DNA of 64,000 nt from Adiantum capillus-veneris (Eukaryota > Streptophyta > Polypodiopsida > Polypodiales > Pteridaceae). Shown here one piece after another: positions 1 to 11,254 of the stretch. Under the pieces are notes generated by a model. The model saw only the letters and a list, made by a program, of their open reading frames with translations. It was not told where the DNA came from and did not search any database. The translations under genes were made by a program, and so were the position numbers. Where the stretch lies: assembly GCA_014529385.2 (NCBI GenBank), contig CM043969.1:26741946-26805945 (forward strand). The letters are read 5' to 3'. Positions within the stretch are counted from its first letter, which is position 1; each line of letters starts with the position of its first letter.

Positions 1-1230
1 GTCGGTCCTTAGTTCATCGCCATGCTTTCCATTGAAACTCGGACTCACAGCTAGAAAGACACCAGTTGTCAAGCCGTTCAAGGGCTCTTCTTATCAATAG
101 TCTCTCCATTTGATTAATTTGGTATGTCCTTTTCCACCAGTTATTGTTGTAATCCCACAGTTGGCCCTGACGACAAATACCTTTGTTATTTATCTGTCTA
201 GTAGCTTCCCTTTAGAAAGGGTTCAGAGAATGCTTCCCGCCTTTGATAGCCAGGGGGACCAATGAGTTGCATAATTGTGACAATACCTTGCAAGTTCACC
301 CTGCTCCAAAGACTCCATTTTTTTGTTGCATTTTTGAGTGAGCTCGCCCGTCAGTCCATCGAGGGGCAAGCAGTTTGCCGTGTGCCTCCGGCCCTTTCCA
401 CATACCACCTTGCGAGTAAAGCTTGGGATTGTCTTTCATGTCCTTCCCATAATAGCCCAAGATTGATCTTGCTTTTCTAGTGCAACCATGAACTTCGCAC
501 ACTGGGCCTCCGTGTGGATACTAGGGTTGAGAATCACGAAACCGCCTTACTTGGTAGGTCTCGTAATTGTTTCCCAGCTAGCCCACTACTAGGGCATTGA
601 GCATTTGGTGTTTTTCTTCCACAAGAATACTTTTACCGGTTTAAAGAACTCTTCCAATTGCATTTGGCTAGCTTAAGCAGTGGACCATTGAAAGCTATGT
701 ATGGGAGCCCACTCTATCGAGAAGGGAAGAAGCACATACTCCCGTCTATGCATCTTGCTTTTTATCTTCTCCATGACCGAAGTAAAGTTTTGCTTGCGAG
801 TCACATCTACCCCCAACGGGGCTCTAAGGCGACGAAATATCTTCCCTTTTAATACTATCTCTCTGGGCCACAGTGCACAATCGAATGAATCACTTTCTGA
901 GAGATAGATCAATCTTGATTTTTCTATATTGCACTTTGGCCCTGATGCTATAGCATACATTTGCACAATCTCCAAAGCCTTTGTAAGAACCTGAGGGCAA
1001 GCTTTGAGAAAGAGCAATGAGTCATCCGCAAAAAACTTAGCTAGCAGTTGGTTGTTGTTAGGCAAAGACATCCCTTGCATCTCCCCTCTCACAGCACTAC
1101 CCTCGAGCATTGTTTCCAAAGGATGGGATCCAATGGAAAACATTAAGAGGGGCAAAAGGGCATCCTGTTTGATGGATCTCTTGACCTCAAACGCTCCTAC
1201 AATCTTCTCATTGAATTCAAGGATCTCATG
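1..1230 (-). mobile_element. L1-type LINE, copy 1 (degraded, cut by window edge)
   Basis: Minus-strand LINE fragment colinear with the RT-to-C-terminal part of the copy at 1714-7049. Its 5' end is truncated near 1230, within the stretch encoding the KRSIKQ motif. The other end runs off the window. Reading frames are broken many times. The connection region at 223-502 shares the HWSPWLSK motif with copy 2. It looks older than copies 2 and 3 because it carries more frame breaks. The call rests on internal similarity plus the RT motif. Confidence 0.85.
673..1155 (-). pseudogene. LINE reverse transcriptase fragment
   Basis: A 160-codon open stretch covering the middle and thumb of an L1-type reverse transcriptase. 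The catalytic box FADDSLLFLKACP is present (FxDD, the usual plant L1 form), preceded by IGSHPL and followed by CNIEKSRL and LGVDVTRKQ. All match the longer frame at 3163-4347. It ends in frame-shifted sequence, and the LLPF block is followed by unrelated residues. It lacks fingers, endonuclease and start, so it cannot act. Non-LTR RTs copy their RNA at a nicked target site in the nucleus; that role is family knowledge. Confidence 0.8.
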
Positions 1231-1713
1231 AATTCTTTTTGACTTATTGTTTTAAGATTCTGAATGGTTCCCTTCATTTTAGGGCCTCGTGACTTCCAAA
1301 TTTAGCATTGAATAACAAATAATGATATTAAGGCATCCACTCAAAGCCATCATTTCCTTAGCTCCAAAGCTCAAAATCCCAACAAAATACTAAGGCCTTT
1401 ATCGGTATATGCCAAAAACACAATGATAAGATCACAAGGCCTGCCTGGCAAAAGAAGTTAAAGCTATTTATTTTACATACTTAAGATTAATAGTTAGTAT
1501 ATGTGATTGAATATCTCAAAATAATAACAAGGTGAAGGTTAATGTTGGCATTCTAAAACAAGGTGACGAGTCATGAAAGCCTCATGAACTTAATGGGGGA
1601 TGATAGTTATGGGGAGTAGGATTAAATGAGTGCCTACAATCACATGTCACTTTTGTTGTATTTTAATATAAAATTGCATTGTCCATTATACATACATAAT
1701 CGCAAATGCTTTG
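1231..1713 (+). repeat. Dispersed A-rich repeat R1, left half (split by LINE 2)
   Basis: Non-coding sequence. From about 1528 to 1713 it aligns by eye with 7885-8100, sharing the CAACAAGGTGA and GGCATTCTAAAACAA blocks and a TGTCCATTATACAT-like block. The match stops where the LINE poly(T) begins and resumes after the LINE near 7058. No coding potential was seen. The class of R1 is unknown, and no terminal inverted repeats were recognised. Confidence 0.6.
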
Positions 1714-1849
1714 TTTTTTTAGCAGAACTCACAATTGTGAGTGAATTATATTGAGCAACCCAAAAAATTACAAGGTCTTGTCATGCTCTTGATGATCCAT
1801 GACATCATCCAGGGACTATAATTACATCGGCTATCAGGGCAGCCACCCC

Positions 1850-3054
1850 CACCAACCCGCCGCCTCCTCCTCGATACACAGGGTCCATAAAGTTGTCCTT
1901 TTGAGATCTTTTATTTATCGATAGCCAAGATTTTTCCCTGTCCTAGGCATTCCCTCTGCTGACAACAAGGCACAAGTAGTCCTAGACCAATCCTCCGAGT
2001 GTTGCTTGCACCCGAGCGTCCATATTAGCACTTTGCTTTCTTGAGTAATTTCTACGAAGCTTGCCACCTCCGAAACTCCTTCAAACACACGGCGGTTCCT
2101 TGTCTGCCATACATTATGTAAGAAGAAGTATCTAAGATTTGAGTGATGGAGAGGAGGGCAGGACTTCCTGAATTCTTGTCTCCAAGGAATAGGTCAGTCT
2201 TGAAAAAACTAATTTTCCATGTTCTTTAGACCCACTTGCATATTTTCCCTGCAAGGCCTTTAATAGTTGGGCAGTCCATGAATAGGTGGGCCAGATCTTC
2301 TCTAGCCATCCTGCACCCCAAGCATTGATCTGACCCAGTCCCTCTCTCCTGAATCTTCACCCCCGTCGATAGAGCACCCCAAATTACCTTCCATAGAAAG
2401 ACCTTCATGTGTTGTGAAACCTTTGGCTTCCATATGTTCTCCATTACTTGCTCCCACCTTTCCTCTGGCCATTGCTTTTTTCCACAGCTTGTTTAGGGGG
2501 CTAGAACAATTCTTCTTATGCCTCATTGTCTGATAAATGCTTTTAGGATGGGCTTTTTCTAAGAGACTGCTTGCAGGCCATTTCCAGGCATTCCAGTCAA
2601 ACACCGAATCACAGATTGGCATCACTAAATTGTCAAGCTCCTTCATCACTTTGTGGACAAGCAAGACCTCCAAGCTATTGAGTTGGTACTGAGTAACCAG
2701 AAGGGCAATGGTTTTCCAACTCTTGTTCCCACTGTCCCAGAAGTGCCCAAGTCGCTTCATACCCTTATTATTCAGTTTCATGGTTGTCTCAATCCAATAG
2801 GGAGTTTGTGGCGGATCTACAACTTTGGACAGCCAGGGGGACCAATGCAAATTGGAGTTCTTGAAGTATCTGACTTCTTCCCCCCACTTTAAGACTCTTG
2901 CTGCTCTCTTGCATTTTCTTATCAATTCTCGTGAGATACCCCCCAGTCTTAAGGTAGACCACTCTGGGGCTAACAGTTTGTCATGAACCTGCACCCCTCT
3001 CCACTTTCCACCATCCGAGCCAAGTTTAGCTGCTTCTATCATATCACTGACCAT
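1850..3054 (-). pseudogene. LINE ORF2 C-terminal region (zf-RVT-like)
   Basis: Connection and C-terminal part of ORF2. It contains HWSPWLSK, then a cysteine-rich stretch typical of zf-RVT domains of plant L1 elements: FLWKVIWGALSTG, CLGCRMAREDLAHLFMDC. A further piece near 2050-2130 carries the RNRRVFEG-like motif also seen in copies 3 and 4. Two frames overlap (2302-3054 and 2226-2444), showing a frameshift near 2400. The role of zf-RVT is poorly known; it is taken as nucleic-acid binding. Confidence 0.75.
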
Positions 3055-3162
3055 GACTACCCAAACTTAATCTTGTTTAGCCAGGGAAACAACAAACTTG
3101 GCGCAACAAGCTTCTGCATGGGCCACAGGGTTGAGAATTCCGAGGCCTCCTTGATTTGCCGG

Positions 3163-4688
3163 TCAAGCAACTGATTCCCACCTGGCCCATTGCCATGGCC
3201 TGGAGGATTTCGTGTTGTTTTTCCATAAAAACCTTTTTATTACTCGTTTTAAGAACTCTTTCCAGTGACACTTAGCCATCTTGAGAAGTGGGCTAGTGAA
3301 GGCAATGTAAGGAATCATAAAGGCATTTATTACTTTTATCCGACTTGGGAATGGGAGAAGAACATACTCCCACCTACTCATTTTTGTTTTGATTTTTTCA
3401 AGCACCCACTCAAATCTTTGCTTGTGAGTCACGTCCACCCCCAAGGCGGCTCCCAGATGTCTAAATATATTCCCTTTTGTGAAAATCTCCCCCGACCAAA
3501 CAGAAGGGTCAAATGAGTCATTTTTCGATAAGGAGATCAGCCTTGACTTTTCTATATTGCATTGAGACCCCGAAGCTGTTGAGAATATTTGTACAATCTC
3601 CAGAGCTTTTTTGATGACCTTGGGGCACGCCTTCAAGAAGAGGAGAGAATCATCTGCAAAAAGTTTTGCTAGGATTTGGCTATTTCTTGGCAAAGCAAGG
3701 CCTTGCAACTCCCCTCGTTCTGCACTAGCTTTGAGCATCGTGATTAAAGGATGTGATCCTATAGCGAAAAGTAGGGGGGCCAAAGGGCATCCCTGCTTAA
3801 TAGACCTTTTAACCTCAAAAGAGCCCACAATTCTATCGTTGAATAGGAGCTCTGACTGGCTTCCAGGCCCCAGTACGCATACCAACCGACATAAGCGAGG
3901 CCCAAAGCCCAGAGCGTCCATGACGGCTTCTATATATGTCCATGTTATTCTGTCATAAGCCTTGTCCAGGTCTAATTGCAGCAGAATGCACTCCTGCTTT
4001 GTGACATTTGCGTATTCGATGCCCACCATTGCTGCCAATATATTATCGTAAATGGACCTTCCTTTTATGAACCCATGTTGATGGTGAGAGATGATCTTGG
4101 TTAATAAGGGGGCTAGTCTGAGGGCTACTGCTTTAGCTATAATTTTGTAGGCCACCGACATCATCGTTATAGGGCACCAATGTTTCAGTTGAGAACAACA
4201 GATCTGTTTTGGGATGGGTTTGATAAGCCCTTTCTTTACACTTACCTCCAACCACCCTTCGACCATGGCTTTATTGGCCAATCTTGTGATTGGGGCCTTG
4301 AGATCATCCCAAAATTCTCTATAGAATTCCACCTGATCCCATCCCAACTAGGGGACTTTTCCTTGCCAAGGGCTTGCAATTCTAGTGAACATTCGTCTTC
4401 AGAGAATGCTCGTTCCAAGCAATTAGCTTCTGAGTGGGTAATTTCCTTCTTGACACCCTGCAGTAAGGTCCCTCTGTCTTCTTCCACTTCTTGGGATTGG
4501 ATCTCTGGCTGTCCAATGATTTGACTAAGATAGCTCAACATTAGACCATCCATCTCATCCTGGTTATGAACTGATGTCCCTTTCTCATCATAGAGCGAGC
4601 GGACGTGGCCCCAGGTCTTCTTGATTTTTAAAGCCCTAAAAAACTTTGTTTGATTGGAGGCTTCAGGTTGAAGGAAAGTCTCCCTCAA
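3163..4688 (-). pseudogene. LINE ORF2, reverse transcriptase domain
   Basis: The linker (4242-4688) and a 394-codon frame (3163-4347) give an almost complete non-LTR reverse transcriptase. Motifs in order are LIPKPI-like IKPIPK, HQHGFIKGRSIYDN, LQLDLDKAYDR (first catalytic Asp), KRSIKQGCPLAP and FADDSLLFLKACP (second and third Asp). All three catalytic aspartates are present. A frameshift near 4300-4350 separates the linker from the RT. Copies 1 and 3 carry the same motifs. The fold, motif order and FADD box point to the L1 clade. Confidence 0.88.
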
Positions 4689-4718
4689 GAGAAGCCTTGC
4701 CTTTCTGATATCTTCTAA

Positions 4719-5796
4719 CTACTCATTAGCAAGGTTAGATTTGGCTTCAAGCCATTTTTTGTGCTCCTCCTCAGTAGCATGCCCATTGGCTTTTATGGAG
4801 GTAAGCAGCTGGACCTCCGCTGTAAGATGCAAAAGGTGTACCTCCCTAGCTTTCTTGAACCGGGGGCCCAAGGTTTTGATTGCTTTATGGATGCTCCAAG
4901 CAAAGAGGTCCCACGCATTGTGTTTGTTGAGGTCGACATCTTTTTTGAGCTTACCCAGTGCTTTCTTGGTTAGATTCCTGAAAAGAGGGTCTTTGAATAG
5001 GTGTGCCCCTGTTACTAACAGTTTTTTCTCATCTCTTGGGGTCTCCTCCCCCCCTTTATTCTTCTTAAAATGTATGTGCAAAGGAATGTGATCCGAAAGG
5101 CTTTTTGTTGGGACTACCTTCATCTCCATCAACGAAGGTATCCAGTCAGCTTGGTGTGAGCAATAGCATATGTCCAACCTTGAGGCAGTGCGGGCATACT
5201 GGAGGCTTGTGTAGGTGAATCCAGGCGTGCTATTCCATGGGCCGACTTCCCATAAGTCAATCATCGCCCACTTTTCGCAAAAACTTTGCCATTTAGACCT
5301 TTCCGAGCCAGCCAACATACTGGAGGATCCTGTTCTATCCCTGCTCTTTTCTACCATATTGAAGTCGCCAACCAACAACCACTCACCTTCAATAGGAGTA
5401 TATCTAAGATGCATCCACGGTTTAGCTCTTTCTTTTGCATTGCAAGGGCCGTACACATTCACAATGGTGAAGGGATGCCCTTCCCATCTGATTCTAATCC
5501 CCAATATTCTGTCGGATGGGTGGTTAAGAACCAACTTCCGCTCCAATTCTCTGTCCGCAATGCTGAGGACACCATTAAAAACCGTTACTTCCTTCTCCAT
5601 AGAATACCAGTTTCTTTCCTAGCACCTGTTTTCTCTTGCTATGGGCATCTAAGTGGTGTTCTTGGATGGCCCAACAATTGATTGTCTTCTCCTTTTTTAC
5701 GTCCTCCCATAAAAGGGTACTCTTCTTACGGGTTTTCAACCCCTTTACGTTCCAAGATTGGATAGTGAGAGATTCCATCATTAATGAGGGATTCAT
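4719..5796 (-). pseudogene. LINE ORF2, apurinic-like endonuclease domain
   Basis: N-terminal endonuclease/exonuclease/phosphatase domain of ORF2, which nicks target DNA in L1-type elements. It reads in two overlapping frames, 5575-5796 then 4719-5600, so one frameshift lies near 5590. Visible motifs in order are SWNVKGL, IQEHHL (the metal-binding Glu), VNVYGP, GDFNM, RLDICYC and SDHIPL (the catalytic His). All main residues are present although the frame is broken. It is followed by the linker to the RT at 4242-4688. Confidence 0.85.
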
Positions 5797-5873
5797 TGGG
5801 ATAGAGGAACAAATCCTTCAGCATCCGAATCATTCCCCCCCACTCCCCTTGGTCACAGGAGAATCCAGGGGTT

Positions 5874-6908
5874 CTAAGTCAGGGGATTTCTTTTCTTGCA
5901 GTGCTGCAAATGGATTGTGCAGTGGGACAGTGAACCCCCTCCTTTCGAAGGGGTGCAGGATGAATTAGATCCTTTCACCTCAAGTGTTCTCACGACTTGA
6001 AGCACTTTGGAGTCTCTTGCCATTGCCTTCACTCTTCTGGCTCTTTTCATACCAGGAACTTGGACAGTCGTCACCGTTGTCACTGTCATAAATTTGGGGG
6101 TAGCAGCGGGAGTGCTGATCCTATTATTATTGCCTGCACCTTCAAAAGTTCGTTGTATGGGAATCAATTCCTCCACAATATTATCCTGCATCTTAATATC
6201 CATTTTGTCACTTACCATACCTCCTTTATCCTTCTCTGTATTTACCCCTTCGTTATTGCCTCCTTGCTTCTCCAGCCCTTCCATCGGGGAGTCCATTTTC
6301 CTGGGGGGCCTGTGCTGTCGGAGCTGCAGTATCATTAGACTTCAAGGGGCATTCATTGGCAAAGTGTCCAAAGTTGTTGCATTCAAAACATGCCCCAAAG
6401 TATGTTCCAAAGTTTAGTGGAATAGTAACTAGCCCTGCTCCGACGTTGATAACCATGCTCTTAGGTAGTGTTTTAGACACATCCCAGCTTATACAAACCC
6501 TGTTTGAGGTTCTTCCAAACCCTCTCTTGTTAGTTATAAACAAGGGAGTTCGCAATTGGCTAGCAAGCATCCTGAGATTTTCCCACAGCCAACTAGGCAG
6601 ACCCACAAGCTCAACCCAGACCGGATGAAACCCTTGTAAAGATTCAATTGAGTCAAACACTGGCTTCCAAGGCACCACACAAATCGTAGTCCGATTAAAG
6701 ACTAACGGCCCTTTGTCAAGGATCTTTTCCACATTGAAGGCCTCTTTGAATCTGACTGAACAGAATCCTTTATCTAGGTAAAAAGTACTTTCAACTGCTC
6801 CTCCATGGCCAAGAATCTGAGGGCCTTGAAGCCATTGAATCATCTCAAACATGTTCAGGATTCTTTCACTGAACTCAAATACAAGCGTTAGCTTAGCTTG
6901 CTTGGCTA
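5874..6908 (-). pseudogene. LINE ORF1-like protein (DUF4283-type with CCHC knuckle)
   Basis: Nucleic-acid-binding protein expected upstream of ORF2 in plant L1 elements. The frame is open from just after a TAG near 6909 to 6253. The first in-frame ATG is at 6852, so the true start is uncertain. The N-terminal part resembles plant DUF4283-type ORF1 (PVWVELVGLPSWLWENL). A perfect CX2CX4HX4C zinc knuckle follows (CFECNNFGHFANEC), near residues 165-180. The frame then shifts into 5874-6335, a basic tail. Family knowledge: such proteins bind the element RNA. It is broken by at least one frameshift after the knuckle. Confidence 0.7.
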
Positions 6909-7049
6909 ACTATTTTTTGATAATTGCTAGTGGTATCGCTACAGTAATAGCCTCGGCAACCTCCACATGTTGGGGCAAAGACTTTTTTAAAGGGAAAAGA
7001 CCCGATATGCCAACCCGTCTTCCACCGGCCCACTGTAATGTGTTTGGAA

Positions 7050-7445
7050 GCTAGTTCTTTTGTTGTTACAAAGGGCCCCACTTATACAACAAGGTGAAAG
7101 GTCCACATTGACACTTTAAAACAAAATAAAATGAAAGAACCTAAAGTGAAAATAATAAATTAAAAGGATCCATTGATAAACTAAAACAAAAGGATATTAT
7201 AATGAAAGAACGTAAAGTAAAAATAATAAATTAAAAGGATCCATTGATAAACTAAAACAAAAGGATATTATAATGCTTTCATAAGAAAAGGTAGGTTTAA
7301 TAAGCATAGGAAATAATGAAACAATTTATGAAATGGATCTGTGAGAGATCATTAAATGAAAGGAAGTTTTCAAAAATTAAAATATTAAGAAATATTTTAT
7401 TGAGTCGATACTTCACATCATGGAATCAAAATCCTATGTAAGGAC
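7050..7445 (+). repeat. R1 repeat, right half
   Basis: R1 resumes after the LINE at about 7058 (GTTACAAAGGGCCCCACTTA) and runs through CAACAAGGTGAAAGG and GGATCCATTGATAAACTA. The counterpart in the uninterrupted copy is 8105-8250. The distal part (7325-7445) matches 8860-8970. It is A-rich and non-coding. Confidence 0.6.
7130..7271 (+). repeat. 71-bp tandem duplication inside R1
   Basis: Two adjacent 71-bp units, 7130-7200 and 7201-7271, each starting AATGAAAGAAC and containing GGATCCATTGATAAACTA. They differ at only a few positions. The R1 copy near 8185-8250 has one diverged unit, so the duplication is local and fairly recent. Confidence 0.85.
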
Positions 7446-7482
7446 TCCTGAAACCCTTATTCTCTAACCACAATTGTATCTC

Positions 7483-7858
7483 ACATGGGCATGGAGGAGA
7501 TGGGATCTATAGTGGGATGATTCAGCACCTTAGATCTTGGATAAAGTAAACTCGGAAAAAGGTAAACTCAAGTACCTGAGTTTACTTCACCCCCCCCCCC
7601 CCGGGGAGAATTGAACCCACCATGTGGAGGATGAGAGTTATGAGCCCTAACTGGGTTGCCCGTGCATGTTGCTTGTGGGATGTAGATGTCCACTCGTGCT
7701 TTGGTGTGTAAAAACATCACAACCGAGAAAAGTAAACTTTGGGTACCCATGTTTATTTTTGTACCTGAGTTTACTTTTGCGACAAGATCTATGATGCTTG
7801 CTTAATGTGGATGCCCTAAGTTGATGGGAGCCTTCAATTCCATCTCCCATGCCCATGT
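7483..7858. mobile_element. Non-autonomous element with long imperfect TIRs
   Basis: Inverted ends of about 80 bp can be aligned. The left end starts ACATGGGCATGG (7483). The right end, read on the minus strand, starts at 7858 with the same block. Further in, TAGATCTTG and AAAGTAAACTC pair at 7531-7553 and 7767-7790. The interior holds a C run (7590-7602). No clear target duplication and no coding capacity were seen. It is MITE-like; the superfamily is undetermined. Confidence 0.5.
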
Positions 7859-7879
7859 TAAATATAGCTGACATAAAAA

Positions 7880-8290
7880 GAGATTACAACAAGGTGAGAG
7901 CTCGCTTAGGCATTCTAAAACAAAGAAAAGAGAAGGAAGTTTACTTAAGCATTCTAAAACAACAAGGTGAGAAGTGATGAAGGCCAGCTAAAGTGTTATA
8001 GCGAGTAGGTTTGTATGAGTGCTTACAATCGCATCTCATTTTTGTTGTGTTTTTGTATAAAATTGTATTCTCCATTATGCACGAATAATCAAAAATTCCT
8101 TGTATGCTACAAAAAATCCCACTTAAACAACAAGGTAAAAAGTTCATATTGGCATTTTGAAACAAAAAAAATTGAAAAAGACATAAAATAAAAAAAATAA
8201 ACAAAGGGATCCATTGACCAACTAAAATAAAAGAATGAAACAAAAGAAAAATCAAAACAATAAAACAAATAAAACCATTGAGAAAATCCA
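7880..8290 (+). repeat. R1 repeat, uninterrupted copy (empty site)
   Basis: Continuous copy of the sequence that LINE copy 2 splits elsewhere. The region 8010-8130 reads through the position of the LINE insertion (around CCTTGTATGCTACAAAAAAT). It contains the same ATCCATTGA block near 8208. No gene is seen. Confidence 0.6.
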
Positions 8291-8329
8291 CGATGGCTTC
8301 AAGAAGGCAACATTTTTTGTTGTAATAAA

Positions 8330-8590
8330 TTGAGTGATTGTTAGAAACACATTTGACAGGTTAATTGTCTGTGTTCGAAAAAAATGTGTCTCAACTAAAT
8401 ATCGTGCAGTTTTCAATTTCAAAAATGCCGATTGAGAGCAAGGGGAAAATGAGAAATTATGTTCCATATAGAGAAAAATTGTGTAAAAACTCTAAAATTT
8501 ATCTAATTTTCTAAAATTTCCTCTTGGCAAAATTCAAGAAAAGGAACTTTGTATGTCTAGAAAAATGATTTTTTCCGAACACTTTAATGG
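8330..8590 (-). repeat. Dispersed repeat R3, inverted copy
   Basis: The minus strand aligns by eye with 12520-12720 and 13035-13170. Shared blocks include AAATTTTAGAAAA, GTTTTTACAC, TTTTTCTCTA and AGTTGAGACACA, in the same order. This copy is outside the Helitrons while the other two are inside. No coding frame was seen. Confidence 0.55.
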
Positions 8591-8596
8591 AGATGG

Positions 8597-8765
8597 AGAG
8601 AGAGAGAGAGAGAGAGAGATGCAGTGCGCGCACACATACACACACACTCACTTTCAAATCATTTCTCATTTGGATATTTTTCACACACTCACTTTCAAGT
8701 CATTTTTCATTTGAACATTTTCCACACACTCACTTTCAAGTCATTTCTCATGTGAATATTTTCCT
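8597..8765 (+). repeat. (GA)n tract and 42-bp minisatellite
   Basis: A short (GA)n run is followed by three units of about 42 bp beginning CACACACTCACTTTCAAGTC at about 8641, 8682 and 8724. Units differ at a few positions. The apparent short ORF here is the translation of the repeat. Confidence 0.8.
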
Positions 8766-8854
8766 CATTCAAAGTTAATGCGATGGTGACCATTGGGGAT
8801 GGTGAGAGAATTGCACGTTTTCTCTACCACCTCTTTATGGGCTTCTTGGCCAAA

Positions 8855-8970
8855 AGTTTTAATGAAATGGATCTTTACTAGGTCTTCAAATGAAAGACTC
8901 TTTCACAAATTAACATATTAAAAACAATTTTCATCATTCAATACTTCACATTATGATATCAAACTTTTAT
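8855..8970 (+). repeat. R1 repeat, distal fragment
   Basis: Matches the distal part of R1 at 7325-7445 (GAAATGGATCT, then AATACTTCACAT). The match stops near 8970, just before the poly(T) of LINE copy 4, which suggests that this LINE also landed in an R1 copy. Confidence 0.5.
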
Positions 8971-8989
8971 GAATGCGCTCCATAATCCC

Positions 8990-9680
8990 TTTTTTTTTCA
9001 AAACTCAGAATGGTGAGTAGAATGTATTAGCACGAACAATAATTTAATGATTTAGATCATGCCGGTTCGTGCTGCAGCCATGACAACACCCAATAGACAA
9101 GGATACATCGGCTGATAGGGGAGCCACCCCGTGTCGCTATAATGTACCCTAAAGCTTGGCTAACTATGGTGGTGGTGAATACCAGACAATAAGGCATCCA
9201 TAACCCTACTCCACGTATTTGTTCCGCTTTCAAAATGCTTCCCAAATGCGACAATTGTTTCTCTATTTTCTTGGATAATCTCCATGAACCCAATTGTTAT
9301 CAAGGCATTTTCAAAGACCCGATTGTTCAGTCTACCAAATGTGTTTGAAATAGTAAAATCTAACGTTTTGCATGCTGACAAGGAGTGTTTGGCTTTTGAA
9401 CATCTTCCCTCCCAATAAGAGATCGTTCTTGTAGAACCATGTCTTCCAAGTCTTTTGGATCTATTTGCATATCGTCCCTTCCAGGCCGCAATGATCGCAA
9501 ATCATTGGCCAACCCTTGAACAAGCGAATGAGGTCCTCACTAGCCTTCATGCATTGAGTGCATCTATCAAAGCCAATCCCTTAGCAATGACCTTTATTTC
9601 AATAGGTAGGGCACCCCATAACACCTCCCACAAAAAGACCTTCAACTCAAGCGGCCAAGGTGGGCCCTAGATGTTCCTTG
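8990..9680 (-). mobile_element. 5'-truncated L1-type LINE fragment (copy 4)
   Basis: Begins with a T run (8990-8998; the poly(A) tail on the minus strand) and AACTCAGAATGGTGAG, the same 3' end as copies 2 and 3. Minus-strand fragments at 9160-9381 carry NNRVFEN and IIQENRETI, matching the C-terminal tails of copies 2 and 3. Similarity fades near 9680, beyond the stretch equivalent to zf-RVT. Frames are broken. A target duplication was not recognisable. Confidence 0.75.
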
Positions 9681-10057
9681 TGATAATGTAAGTCCTTTTG
9701 GAGCAAGCCAAAAAGAGGAAAAGGAAGTCAAGTGAAGTGTGGTGTAGGACCAAGTTAAATAAAAGCAAAGAAAGAACAAGAAAGTGAAATAAGACTTTAA
9801 ATGGAACGCAAACAAAATTTTGTAGACTTTTCTGCTTGTCTTCTGCAGCTGCATAACATGCCAACAAAAGAGAATTTCAATGCTTCACATCATATAGCAT
9901 GAAAAAGTAGACCCAATCAACAAAGAAAATGTTAAAGTTTCAAATGTGCCAAGATATAAGAGAGGACGAAAACAATAACTTCAAAAAAGGACTCTCTAGT
10001 TGTCAACCTTTTTGAGAAACACAAAGAAATAAGAGGAGGGGAGGGGACCAAAGGTAA
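9681..10057. other. Unannotated spacer
   Basis: A-rich, non-coding. I see no repeat partner, gene or RNA. It ends at the outermost Helitron 5' terminus. Confidence 0.5.
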
Positions 10058-10067
10058 TCTATCTATA
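10058..10067 (+). mobile_element. 5' tip of outermost Helitron-like element (resumes at 14083)
   Basis: TCTATCTATA at 10058-10067 is preceded by A. Joining it across the inner insertion to 14083 onward gives a start followed by TACATAATGGAGCTTAAAA. This matches the start of the next Helitron (TATAATGGAGCTTAAAA, 10078-10094). A similar block lies at 30331-30357. The 3' end of this outer element was not found. Confidence 0.5.
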
Positions 10068-10239
10068 TCTATACTATTTATAATGGAGCTTAAAAATCTA
10101 TTTTTTTATATCTATACTAATAGATAAAGGGGGAGGGAATTTCAGCTCCCCCCCTCTCCCCCCCACATGACAGCAATACATTCCTTCAGCCAGTGTGGCC
10201 TGAGCCCTCGGCATCACAGATAGCCCTCAGTGTGCTCAC

Positions 10240-10241
<2 letters not shown>

Positions 10242-10271
<30 letters not shown>

Positions 10272-10284
10272 GGGGGGGGGGGGG
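10242..10284 (+). repeat. (GA)n followed by a long G run
   Basis: Pure (GA)n then about 24 consecutive G. It is a potential G-quadruplex-forming tract. Similar GA-plus-G runs occur at 11947-12010 and 15229-15277. Confidence 0.9.
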
Positions 10285-11217
10285 TTGCACAAAAAGAGAT
10301 TACTGGCTAGGCACTGAAAGCCGCCTAATCCATTATTTGGCGAGAGAGAGAGAGAGAAGGCTCATGAAAGCTTTGATACGATCCATGTCATCAGCTCTGA
10401 CATAGACGTTCTCTCTGCTCTCATGCCCTCCCTCCATGTTGCTTGCGCGTGTGTTCTCTGAGCTATACCCACAAGGGTTGAGAGAGAACGCATCAAGGGT
10501 CGCCGGTCACGCCTTAGGCTTAGGCTTTGCAGTTGCACCCTTCGACACACACACATCCACACACACCTCGACGTTGGGGCTCTCTCTCGCACGCACACAC
10601 GTGGCGCTCTCAGATCATTAGCCGAAGTGAGATCCTCAGAACAAAAGCGTGGAGTGATATCTCGGCATTGTTTTCTTCCAATTTTTGCGTCAGTGCCTTC
10701 TAGCATTTCTGCTTCTGCGTCTATTTTTTTCTCTCTTTTGCGTCTCCTTCAACTACACCTGTGTTTTCTTCTACACGGCCTGAGTCGGGCTGTTCTGTAC
10801 GCCTGCTCTAAGCTCCACACCCACGGTGTCTGTGCCCATCATTTTTGCAAACAGGTCTATGCCCATCGTTTCTGCAAACCTGCGATTGATTTATCCTTGC
10901 TGCCGTAAGAAATAATACTTTTTCATCTGTTGACTCTTTCTCATTCTCATGCTAATTCTCATTTGGGTCTTAAAATTGTTGCATTATTGGAAAATTACAT
11001 ATTCGGGGAAATCCTAGTCTTAAATGAATCCTTAGTTGTATGGAGTGATTGGTTGGTTGATTGTTACTCACACCCGAGTTGATTATGTAGGCTTTGGAGA
11101 TGAATTCCTTCATTATTTTTGACCTAATTTCCTTTGTAACGAGGGTGACACACACACACACACATAGAGAAAGAAAGAGAGAGACTCACGAGTCAGCTCG
11201 ACGAGACAGTGAGTGCG

Positions 11218-11254
<37 letters not shown>

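Larger units (their letters stand above)
1714..7049 (-). mobile_element. Near full-length L1-type LINE (copy 2)
   Basis: About 5.3 kb on the minus strand. From right to left it has an ORF1-like zinc-knuckle gene (5874-6908), an endonuclease (4719-5796), a reverse transcriptase (3163-4688) and a C-terminal cysteine/histidine region (about 1850-3054). It ends at a short T run (1714-1720), the poly(A) tail on the minus strand. Flanking R1 sequence resumes at about 7058, so both boundaries are supported by a related empty site at 8080-8130. The likely target duplication is degenerate (1702-1713 and 7050-7061). ORF2 has several frameshifts, so the copy is dead. Confidence 0.85.

Noticed and set aside
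6007-6417. Plus-strand hydrophobic ORF of 136 codons
   Set aside because: Antisense shadow of the LINE ORF1-like gene.
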